From the NCBI GenBank assembly GCA_019634575.1, contig JAHCAY010000002.1, forward strand, positions 730,897 to 794,896: 64,000 nt of DNA, in the 5' to 3' direction. The position numbers and the translations under genes are program-made. Each line of letters opens with the position of its first letter. Position 1 is the stretch's first letter. This document shows, in pieces, positions 27,174 to 34,444 of this stretch. The notes below the pieces were generated by a model, which ran no database searches, was not told where the DNA came from, and saw nothing but the letters and a program-made list of their open reading frames with translations. Source of the DNA: Candidatus Didemnitutus sp. GTDB lineage: Bacteria > Verrucomicrobiota > Verrucomicrobiia > Opitutales > Opitutaceae.

Positions 27174-28292
27174 ATGCCGCCCTTTGCCCGCCTCGCCGCC
27201 CTCGCCAGCCTCCTCGCCGCGACGCTCACCGCCGCCGAGCCGATCAAGATCGGTCAATACGGCGCCTTCACCGGCAAGGACGCCGACTTCGGCCTCGCCG
27301 CGCGCAAGGGCGTGACGCTCGCCGTCGAGGAAGCCAACGCCGCCGGCGGCGTCCTCGGCCGCCCGATCGAGCTCATCGTCGAGGACAACCAGTCCAAACA
27401 GGGCGAGTCCGCGACCATCGCGAAGAAATTCGTCTCGCGCGACAAGGTCGTCGCCGTCCTCGGCGCCAACATGTCCAACCACTCGCTCGAAGCCGCCCCG
27501 GTTTTCCAGAACGCCAAGGTCCCGATGATCGCCATCACGTCCACCAATCCGCGCGTGACCGAGATCGGCGACTACATCTTCCGCGTCTGCTTCATCGATC
27601 CGTTCCAAGGCACCGCGCTGGCACAGTTCGCTGTCGGTTCACTGAAGCTCAAGCGCGTCGCCATCCTCACCTCCGTCAACAACGCCTACAGCGTCGGCCT
27701 CTCGAAGAACTTCCGCGAACAAGTCACCAAACTCGGCGGCACCATCGTCGCCGAGCAACGCCACAACGAAGGCGACAAGGATTTCCGCGCCCAGATCACC
27801 GCGATCAAATCCGCCGGCGCTGAGGGCATTCTCCACTCCGGCAACTACACCGAGGGCGCACTCATCTGCAAACAGGCGCGCGCGCTCGGCTTCACCGGCC
27901 CGATCTTCGGCGGTGACGCCTGGGAAGGCCCCGAATTCCTCGCCATCGGCGGCGCCGCGGTCGAAGGCACCTACTACTCCACGCACGCCTCGAACGAGTC
28001 CGACGCTCCCGCGATGAAAGCATTCGTCGCGCGCCACCAGAAACGCTGGGGCGAACTGCCCAACGCGACGACGACGCTTGGCTACGAGTCGGCGATCCTG
28101 CTCTTCGATGCCCTGAAACGCGCCGGCACGACCGACAGCAAGGCGCTGCGCGACGCCCTCGCCGCGACCAAGGATTTTCCCGGCGCCACCGGCCCGATCA
28201 CGATCGACGAAAAACGCAACGCCGCCAAATCCGCCACGATCGTCGTGGTCAAGGACGGCAAGTTCAAGTTCCTCGAATCGGTCCAGCCCTGA
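27174..28292 (+). CDS. Branched-chain amino-acid-type ABC substrate-binding protein, copy 1
   Basis: 372 residues. Signal peptide (MPPFARLAALASLLAATLT) then type 1 periplasmic-binding fold (Peripla_BP_6, LivJ-like): IKIGQYGAFTGKDADFG, EEANAAGGVLGRPIELIVEDNQS, and IFGGDAWEG. The start at ATG 27174 gives a clean signal peptide; the frame reads further upstream but is not supported. First of three paralogous binding proteins preceding one LivHMGF set. Ligand unknown. Confidence 0.88.
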   Translation: MPPFARLAALASLLAATLTAAEPIKIGQYGAFTGKDADFGLAARKGVTLAVEEANAAGGVLGRPIELIVEDNQSKQGESATIAKKFVSRDKVVAVLGANMSNHSLEAAPVFQNAKVPMIAITSTNPRVTEIGDYIFRVCFIDPFQGTALAQFAVGSLKLKRVAILTSVNNAYSVGLSKNFREQVTKLGGTIVAEQRHNEGDKDFRAQITAIKSAGAEGILHSGNYTEGALICKQARALGFTGPIFGGDAWEGPEFLAIGGAAVEGTYYSTHASNESDAPAMKAFVARHQKRWGELPNATTTLGYESAILLFDALKRAGTTDSKALRDALAATKDFPGATGPITIDEKRNAAKSATIVVVKDGKFKFLESVQP

Positions 28293-28302
28293 GCGGTGCT
28301 GC

Positions 28303-28426
28303 GTGCCGCTCGTTGAAGTTGAATGTTTGAGTTTAAGAAAACTCAGCGTCCGAGCGGAGGGTGGCGCGTCTCCTCGCCCGCGACTCTTCAACTTAAACTC
28401 CAAACTTAAACTGGCGCGCAGCGCCC
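28303..28426. repeat. Intergenic palindromic repeat element, copy 1
   Basis: Unit with a left arm of ttgaagttgaatgtttgag, then ...tttaagaaaa, and a right arm of cttcaacttaaactcc...aaact ggcgcgcagcgccc. The right-hand 43 bp (28384-28426) is identical to 28520-28562. The AT-rich arms are roughly inverted and the unit is unlike the surrounding GC-rich DNA. Confidence 0.7.
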
Positions 28427-28431
28427 CCTCC

Positions 28432-28562
28432 GTGTCGCTGGTTGAAGTGGAAGTTTCGGTTTAAGAAAAACCCGACCTCGGGAACGAGACGTCACCGGCG
28501 GCGCGCTCCCCGCAGCCGCCTCTTCAACTTAAACTCCAAACTTAAACTGGCGCGCAGCGCCC
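28432..28562. repeat. Intergenic palindromic repeat element, copy 2
   Basis: Second unit beginning gtgtcgctggttgaagtgg and ending with the 43 bp at 28520-28562 identical to copy 1. Together the two units fill the gap between binding protein 1 and binding protein 2, a gap of 298 bp. Confidence 0.7.
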
Positions 28563-28590
28563 AAGCGCGCTTGCCTCGCGCGCAACACGC

Positions 28591-29712
28591 ATGAATCGCC
28601 TTACCCCCTTCGTCCTCGGCGGCGCTTTGCTCGCCGCCGCCTGTCTCCACGCCGCCGATCCGATCAAGGTCGGCGAATACGCCTCGCTCACCGGCAAGGA
28701 AGCCGCGTGGGGCCAGAGCTCGCACAAGGGCACGCAACTCGCCATCGAGGAAATCAACGCCACCGGCGGCGTCCTCGGCCGCCCGCTCGAACTGTTGACC
28801 GAGGACAACCAGTCCAAGCAGGGCGAGTCCGCCACCGGCGCGAAGAAACTCATCACGCGCGACCGCGTCGTCGCCATCCTCGGCGAAGTCGCCTCGATCC
28901 GCACCCTCGAGGCCGCACCCGTCATCCAGAACGCCAAGATCCCGATGATCGCGCCGGGCGCCGTGAACGCGAAGATCACCGAAGTCGGCGACTACATCTT
29001 CCGCGTCTGCTTCATCGATTCCTTCCAGGGTGTCGTGCTCGCCAAGTTCGCCCGCGAAACCTTGCAGGCGAAACGCGTCGCCGTCCTCACCTCGGTGAAC
29101 AGCGCCTACAGCGTCAGCCTCGGCAAGGTTTTTAAGGAGCGCTTTGTCGCCGACGGCGGCACCGTTGCCCTCGAACAGAAATACAACGAGGGCGACAAGG
29201 ACTTCCGCGCCCAACTCACCGCCATCAAGGCCGCCAAGCCCGACGCACTCATCGTGCCCGGCTACTACACCGAGGCCGCCCTCATCTGCGCCCAGGCCCG
29301 CCAACTCGGCCTCACGCTGCCCATCTTCGGCGGCGACGGCTGGGACGACCCCGCGCTCATCGCCATCGGCGGCGCCGCGGTGGAGGGCACGCACTTCTGC
29401 ACCCACTACTCGCCCGACAACCCGAGCAAAGCCGTGCAGGATTTCAACCAACGCTACCGCGCCCGCTTCGGCGAGCCGCCCGGCGCCTACGCCGCGCTCG
29501 GCTACGATTCGGTCGCCGTCCTCGCCGATGCCATCAAGCGCGCCGGCAGCACGGAGCCCAAGGCCCTGCGCGACGCGCTTGCCGCCACGAAGAATTTCCC
29601 CGCCGTCACCGGCAGCATCACGATCGACGAAAAGCGCAACGCCTCGAAGCCCGCCGTCATCCTCACGGTGAAGAACGGCCAGTATCAGTTCGTCACCAGC
29701 GTCGCGCCGTAA
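28591..29712 (+). CDS. Branched-chain amino-acid-type ABC substrate-binding protein, copy 2
   Basis: 373 residues; same fold and close paralogue of copy 1 (DNQSKQGESATGAKKL, EVGDYIFRVCFIDSFQG, FGGDGWDDPALIAIGG). Signal peptide MNRLTPFVLGGALLAAACLHAA has a Cys near the cleavage site, so it could be a lipoprotein. ATG at 28591. Ligand-site residues differ from copy 1 (for example AITSTNPRV versus APGAVNAKI), so a different ligand is likely. Confidence 0.88.
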   Translation: MNRLTPFVLGGALLAAACLHAADPIKVGEYASLTGKEAAWGQSSHKGTQLAIEEINATGGVLGRPLELLTEDNQSKQGESATGAKKLITRDRVVAILGEVASIRTLEAAPVIQNAKIPMIAPGAVNAKITEVGDYIFRVCFIDSFQGVVLAKFARETLQAKRVAVLTSVNSAYSVSLGKVFKERFVADGGTVALEQKYNEGDKDFRAQLTAIKAAKPDALIVPGYYTEAALICAQARQLGLTLPIFGGDGWDDPALIAIGGAAVEGTHFCTHYSPDNPSKAVQDFNQRYRARFGEPPGAYAALGYDSVAVLADAIKRAGSTEPKALRDALAATKNFPAVTGSITIDEKRNASKPAVILTVKNGQYQFVTSVAP

Positions 29713-29762
29713 CGCAGTTCACGGTTGAAAGCCGGACGAGCGTGGTTTGGCTCCACGCGTCA

Positions 29763-30881
29763 ATGCGCCGCCTTGCCGCCCTCGCTTTTCTCGCCCTGAC
29801 CGCATGCGCCTTCGGCGCCCCCGAGCCGATCAAGCTCGGCATGTTCGCCTCGCTGACCGGCAAGCAGGCCTACTTCGGCGAAACGAACAGCCGCGGCGCC
29901 TCGTTCGCCGTCGAGGAAATCAACGCCGCCGGCGGCCTCCTCGGCCGCAAGGTCGAGCTGTTGATCGAAGACACTCGCTCGACGCCGGGCGAAGCCGCTA
30001 CGTCCGCGAAGAAACTCCTGCACCGCGACCACGTCGTCGCGCTCGTGAGCGGCACCGCCTCATCGCCCGCCCTCGAAGTCGCTCCGCTGTGCCAGGCCGC
30101 CGGCGTGCCGCTGGTCGCCGCGACGGCGACGAACCCGCGCGTGACCGAGACCGGCGACTTCATCTTCCGCGCCTGCTTCGCCGATCCCTTCCAAGGCACC
30201 GTGCTCGCCCGCTTCGCCAAGGATCGCCTCCACGCCCGTCGCGTCGCCGTGGTCATTGCCAACGGCTCCGCCTACAGCGTCGGACTCGCGAAATACTTCC
30301 GCGAGCGCTTCACCGCCGACGGCGGCGAGATCGTCGCCGAGCCGAAATACAGCGAAGGCGAAAAGGACTTCCGCGCCCAACTCACCGCCATCAGGGCCGC
30401 CAAACCCGACGCCGTGTTCGCCTCCGGCGACTACCTCGAATCCGCGCTCCTCTGCGTGCAGGCCCGCGCCCTCGGCCTGACGATGCCGTTCTTCGGCGGC
30501 GACACCTGGGACGCCACCGCGCTCGTCGAACTCGGCGGCAAGGCGGTCGAAGGCGGCTACTTCACCGCCCACTTCTCCCCCGAAGCGCGCGACCCCGCCG
30601 TGCAGTCGTTCGTCGCGCGTTTCGAGAAACGCTTCGGCCTGAAGCCCGACACCGGCATGTCGCTCGGCTACGACGCCGTCATGCTGCTCGCTGACGCCAT
30701 CAAGCGCGCCGGCACGACCGACGGCCGCGCCATGCGCGACGCGCTGGCCGCGACGAAGGACTTCGCCGGCGTCACCGGTCGCATCACGATCGACGCCCAG
30801 CGCAACGCCGCGAAGTCCGCCGCCATCTTCACCATCCGCGACGGCAAGTTCGTTTACCTCGAATCCGTCGATCCACGATGA
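29763..30881 (+). CDS. Branched-chain amino-acid-type ABC substrate-binding protein, copy 3
   Basis: 372 residues from ATG 29763 (signal peptide MRRLAALAFLALTACAFGA, with a Cys in a lipobox-like position). Third paralogue: LTGKQAYFGETNSRGASFAVEE, ETGDFIFRACFADPFQG. More diverged from copies 1 and 2 than those are from one another. Its stop overlaps the LivH start by 4 bp (ATGA), so it is co-translated with the permease set. Confidence 0.88.
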   Translation: MRRLAALAFLALTACAFGAPEPIKLGMFASLTGKQAYFGETNSRGASFAVEEINAAGGLLGRKVELLIEDTRSTPGEAATSAKKLLHRDHVVALVSGTASSPALEVAPLCQAAGVPLVAATATNPRVTETGDFIFRACFADPFQGTVLARFAKDRLHARRVAVVIANGSAYSVGLAKYFRERFTADGGEIVAEPKYSEGEKDFRAQLTAIRAAKPDAVFASGDYLESALLCVQARALGLTMPFFGGDTWDATALVELGGKAVEGGYFTAHFSPEARDPAVQSFVARFEKRFGLKPDTGMSLGYDAVMLLADAIKRAGTTDGRAMRDALAATKDFAGVTGRITIDAQRNAAKSAAIFTIRDGKFVYLESVDPR

Positions 30882-31768
30882 CGGAATTTCTCCAACAGCT
30901 CCTCAACGGCATCTCCCTCGGCGCGATCTTCGCGCTCATCGCGCTGGGCTACACGATGGTCTACGGCGTGCTGCGCTTCATCAATTTCGCGCACGCAGAC
31001 GTGTTCATGGTTGGCTCCTTCGTCGGTTACTACGCCGGCAAACTCGTGCCGGAGCACTCGATCTGGGGCGGACTGTTCGTGCTCGCGCTCGCGATGATCG
31101 CGTGCGCCGTGCTCGGCGTCGTGATCGAACGCCTCGCCTACCGCCCGCTGCGCGGCGGTCCGACGCTGAACGTCCTCATCACCGCCATCGGCGTCTCGCT
31201 CCTGTTGGAAAACCTCGGGCAGTTCGTCTTCGGCGCCACGCCGCGCCCGTTCCCCGAGTTGTTTCCCGTCACAACCTACGACTTCGGCGGCGTGTTCATC
31301 TCGAGCAACCAACTCGTCGTGATTGGCGTGACGCTGCTGCTGCTCTTTGCGCTCCGGTTCATCGTCATGCGGACGAAAATCGGCACTGCGATGCGCGCGG
31401 TTTCGATGAACAAGCAGGCCGCCTCGCTCGTGGGCATCAACAACGACCTCGTCATTTCGTTCACCTTCGCGCTCGGCTCCGCGCTCGCGGCGGCCGGCGG
31501 CATTCTCTACGCGCTCAACTATCCGTCGATCGACCCGCTGATGGGCGTGCTGCCCGGCCTGAAGGCCTTCGTCGCCGCCGTCCTCGGCGGCATCGGTAAC
31601 ATCCCCGGCGCCGCGCTCGGCGGCATGTTGCTCGGCATCGTCGAGACGTTCGTCAACGGCAGCGAATGGTCGACCTACAAGGACGCCATCGCGTTCGCGT
31701 TGCTCATTCTGATCCTGCTGTTCCGCCCCGCCGGCCTGCTCGGCCGCTACGTGAAGGAGAAGGTCTGA
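30878..31768 (+). CDS. livH: Branched-chain amino acid ABC permease (LivH-type)
   Basis: 296 residues with about eight membrane helices, MTEFLQQLLNGISLGAIFALIALGYTMVYGVLRFINFAHAD at the N-terminus. The LivH signature GYTMVYGVL and later ALAAAGGILYALNYPS and GGIGNIPGAALGGMLLGIVE (the cytoplasmic EAA-type loop) are typical. Overlaps binding protein 3 by 4 bp and LivM follows after 1 base. Confidence 0.93.
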   Translation: MTEFLQQLLNGISLGAIFALIALGYTMVYGVLRFINFAHADVFMVGSFVGYYAGKLVPEHSIWGGLFVLALAMIACAVLGVVIERLAYRPLRGGPTLNVLITAIGVSLLLENLGQFVFGATPRPFPELFPVTTYDFGGVFISSNQLVVIGVTLLLLFALRFIVMRTKIGTAMRAVSMNKQAASLVGINNDLVISFTFALGSALAAAGGILYALNYPSIDPLMGVLPGLKAFVAAVLGGIGNIPGAALGGMLLGIVETFVNGSEWSTYKDAIAFALLILILLFRPAGLLGRYVKEKV

Positions 31769-31769
31769 C

Positions 31770-32711
31770 ATGCCGCGGCCGCTCCTCAGCCTCCTTGTCG
31801 CGATCGCCGCCGCCCTCGGCATTTCCGCGGTCTCCGATCACATTGATCCTTACCATCTCGATGTGGCCGTCGGCATCGGCATCAACATCATCCTCGCCGT
31901 CTCGCTCAACCTCGTGAACGGCTACACGGGCCAATTCTCGCTCGGCCACGCGGGCTTCATGTCGGTCGGCGCGTATCTCTCCGCCGCAGTCACGATGCTG
32001 CTCGGCCCGAAGCTTCTCGGCGAATCCGGCGGCACCGCGTGGCAGCAAGGCGGCTTGTTTTTCGGCGCGCTCGTCGCCGGCGGACTCAGCGCGGCGTTCG
32101 CCGGCCTGCTCGTCGGCATGCCCTCGTTGCGGCTGAAGGGCGACTACCTTGCCATCGTCACGCTCGGCTTCGGCGAAATCATCCGCGTGGTTTTCCAGAA
32201 CTGCGAACCGCTCGGCGGTGCGCTCGGCCTCAACGGCATTCCCGCCTACACGACGATCTTCTGGGTCCTCGCGTTCGCGGCGCTCACGGTCTTCACGATC
32301 TACTGCCTCGTCCATTCGACCTACGGCCGCGGCTTCCTCGCCACGCACGACGACGAAATCGCCGCCGAGGCGGTCGGCCTCAACACCACGCGCTACAAAA
32401 TCGTGGCGTTCGTCGTCGGCGCCTTTTTCGCCGGCATCGCCGGCGGACTCTACGGGCATTTCAAGCAGACGATCTCCGCCAGCGGTTTCGATTTCACCAA
32501 GTCCATCGAGATCGTCGTCATGGTCATCCTCGGCGGCATGGGCAACACCCTCGGCGTGATCCTCGCCGCCATCCTGCTCACGCTGCTGCCTGAAGTGCTG
32601 CGCGGTTTCTCCGACTACCGGATGATCATCTACTCGCTGTTGCTCGTCGTGCTCATGCTCGTGCGCCCGGAGGGTCTGTTCAACTTCCGTCGCCGGAGGC
32701 CCACGCCGTGA
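31770..32711 (+). CDS. livM: Branched-chain amino acid ABC permease (LivM-type)
   Basis: 313 residues with about ten membrane helices. Typical LivM features: NLVNGYTGQFSLGHAGFMSVGAYLSA, GLLVGMPSLRLKGDYLAIVTLGFGEI, and GGMGNTLGVILAAI. It is the second transmembrane subunit; the stop overlaps the LivG GTG start by 4 bp (GTGA). Confidence 0.93.
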   Translation: MPRPLLSLLVAIAAALGISAVSDHIDPYHLDVAVGIGINIILAVSLNLVNGYTGQFSLGHAGFMSVGAYLSAAVTMLLGPKLLGESGGTAWQQGGLFFGALVAGGLSAAFAGLLVGMPSLRLKGDYLAIVTLGFGEIIRVVFQNCEPLGGALGLNGIPAYTTIFWVLAFAALTVFTIYCLVHSTYGRGFLATHDDEIAAEAVGLNTTRYKIVAFVVGAFFAGIAGGLYGHFKQTISASGFDFTKSIEIVVMVILGGMGNTLGVILAAILLTLLPEVLRGFSDYRMIIYSLLLVVLMLVRPEGLFNFRRRRPTP

Positions 32712-33499
32712 GCGAGCCGATCCTCCAACTCGACAAAGTGACTATCCGCTTCGGCGGCCTCACCGCCGTGAACGCGGTCGACTTCGTCATCAACGAAGGC
32801 GAGCTCGCCGGCCTCATCGGCCCCAACGGCGCGGGCAAGACCACCGTCTTCAACCTCATCACCGGCGTCTACCGGCCGACCGAAGGCACCGTGCGCTACG
32901 CCGGCCGCGATCTCGCCGGCGTGCCGGCGCACGCCCGCGCCGAGCTCGGCATCGCGCGGACTTTTCAGAACATCCGACTCTTCGGCAGCCTCAGTGTCCT
33001 CGACAACGTGCGCGTCGCCATGAACCTCCACCGCGAGAACTCGCCCGCGCAGGCGCTCGTGCGCCTCGGGAAGTTCCGCCGCGAGGAAGCCGCGCTGACG
33101 CAGCGCGCCGACGAGTTGCTCGAGCTGTTCAACCTCCGCCGCTTCCGCGACGCCCCCGCGAAGAGCCTCCCCTACGGCGAACAGCGCCGCCTCGAAATCG
33201 TCCGCTGCCTCGCGACGAAGCCTCGCCTGCTCCTCCTCGACGAGCCCGCCGCCGGCATGAATCCGAGCGAGAAAATCGCCCTCGTGGAGCTGATCCAGCG
33301 CGTGCACCGCGAGTTCCGGCTCTCGATCCTCCTCGTCGAGCATTCCATGCGCGTCGTTATGGGCTGCTGCTCGCGCATCGGCGTGCTCGACTACGGCGTG
33401 AAGATCGCCGACGGCTCGCCGGCGCAGATCCAAGCCGACCCGAAAGTCATCGAAGCCTACCTCGGCGAGGACCACGCCACGTCGCTCTCGCATCATTGA
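32708..33499 (+). CDS. livG: Branched-chain amino acid ABC ATP-binding protein (LivG-type)
   Basis: 263 residues from GTG 32708 overlapping LivM. Walker A GPNGAGKTT, Q-loop, the signature LPYGEQRRLEI (variant of LSGGQ), Walker B LLLLDEPAAGMNP, and a switch His in LLVEHSM. LivG-type C-terminal extension is present. Couples ATP hydrolysis to transport with LivF. Confidence 0.94.
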   Translation: MSEPILQLDKVTIRFGGLTAVNAVDFVINEGELAGLIGPNGAGKTTVFNLITGVYRPTEGTVRYAGRDLAGVPAHARAELGIARTFQNIRLFGSLSVLDNVRVAMNLHRENSPAQALVRLGKFRREEAALTQRADELLELFNLRRFRDAPAKSLPYGEQRRLEIVRCLATKPRLLLLDEPAAGMNPSEKIALVELIQRVHREFRLSILLVEHSMRVVMGCCSRIGVLDYGVKIADGSPAQIQADPKVIEAYLGEDHATSLSHH

Positions 33500-33596
33500 G
33501 AAAAAAGGAACCACAGATGAACACAGATAAACACAGATGCCGTCGGTCCGGGTTTCCGGATCAGCGTTCATCCGTGTCCATCTGTGGCTAGAAAAA
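33500..33596. repeat. Intergenic inverted repeat (CCACAGATG family)
   Basis: Spans the 97 bp between livG and livF. The left arm reads accacagatgaacacagat and the right arm reads (inverted) as agccacagatggacacgg, so the two flanks form a long imperfect hairpin. The region is AT-richer than its neighbours and its motif is that of dispersed repeats seen in related bacteria. Confidence 0.55.
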
Positions 33597-34304
33597 ATGC
33601 TCGTCGTCGAAAATCTCTCCGTCTCCTACGGCGCCATCAGCGCGCTGGGCGGGATTTCGTTCCGCATCGAGCAAGGCCGCATCGTCACGCTCGTCGGCGC
33701 CAACGGCGCGGGCAAGACCACCACGCTCAAGACCCTCTCCGGCCTCCTGCGCGCCAAGAGCGGCGCGGTGAAGTTCAAGGGCGAGGATATCACCCGCCTG
33801 CCGCCGCACCACATCGTCGCCCGCGGCCTGGGCCACGTGCCGGAAGGCCGCATGGTGTTCGCCAATCTCACCGTCGACGAAAACCTCGCGATGGGCGCCT
33901 ACCTCCAACGCGACCGCGAGCGCATTGCCCGCAACCGCGACTACGTCTTCGGCATTTTCCCGCGCCTCAAGGAGCGTCTCGCCCAAGCCGCCGGCACGCT
34001 CTCGGGCGGCGAACAGCAGATGCTCGCCATCGGCCGCGCCCTGATGGGCGAGCCGCAGTTGCTCATGCTCGACGAGCCCTCGCTCGGCATTGCGCCGAAG
34101 CTCATCAGCACGATCTTCGAGAAGATCATCGAGATCAACCGCGAGCGCGGCGTCACGATCCTGCTCGTCGAACAGAACGCCAAGCTCGCGCTCGAAATCT
34201 CGCACGACGCCTACGTCCTCGAAACCGGCCGCGTGGTCATGCAAGGCCCCTCGGAAAAACTCCGCGCCGACCCGCAGCTCAAAGCCGCCTACCTCGGCGG
34301 CTGA
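33597..34304 (+). CDS. livF: Branched-chain amino acid ABC ATP-binding protein (LivF-type)
   Basis: 235 residues from ATG 33597, preceded by the CCACAGATG repeat. Walker A GANGAGKTT, signature LSGGEQQMLAIGRAL, Walker B LMLDEPSLGIAP, and LLVEQNAK. LivF-type length. Upstream in-frame codons read through the repeat and are not coding. Last gene of the liv cluster. Confidence 0.93.
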   Translation: MLVVENLSVSYGAISALGGISFRIEQGRIVTLVGANGAGKTTTLKTLSGLLRAKSGAVKFKGEDITRLPPHHIVARGLGHVPEGRMVFANLTVDENLAMGAYLQRDRERIARNRDYVFGIFPRLKERLAQAAGTLSGGEQQMLAIGRALMGEPQLLMLDEPSLGIAPKLISTIFEKIIEINRERGVTILLVEQNAKLALEISHDAYVLETGRVVMQGPSEKLRADPQLKAAYLGG

Positions 34305-34317
34305 GGCATCGTCCCGC

Positions 34318-34352
34318 AAGGTAGCCCGCGACTTCCGGGCGCGGGTCGACTC
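34318..34352. repeat. GTAGC-type short palindromic repeat (copy B)
   Basis: Contains gtagcccgcgacttccgggc and gcgggtc: cccgcg/cgcggg arms around actt-ccgg. Nearly identical to 53818-53848 (one base different over the core). It lies between livF and the rhamnosidase gene. Confidence 0.6.
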
Positions 34353-34444
34353 GTTCCACCTTGGGCCACACGATCGCTCCCGACAGTCCGGCACACCCGC
34401 AGTTGCGCGAGGGATGCCGCCGGCGCATCGTTCGGTTCGACCCC

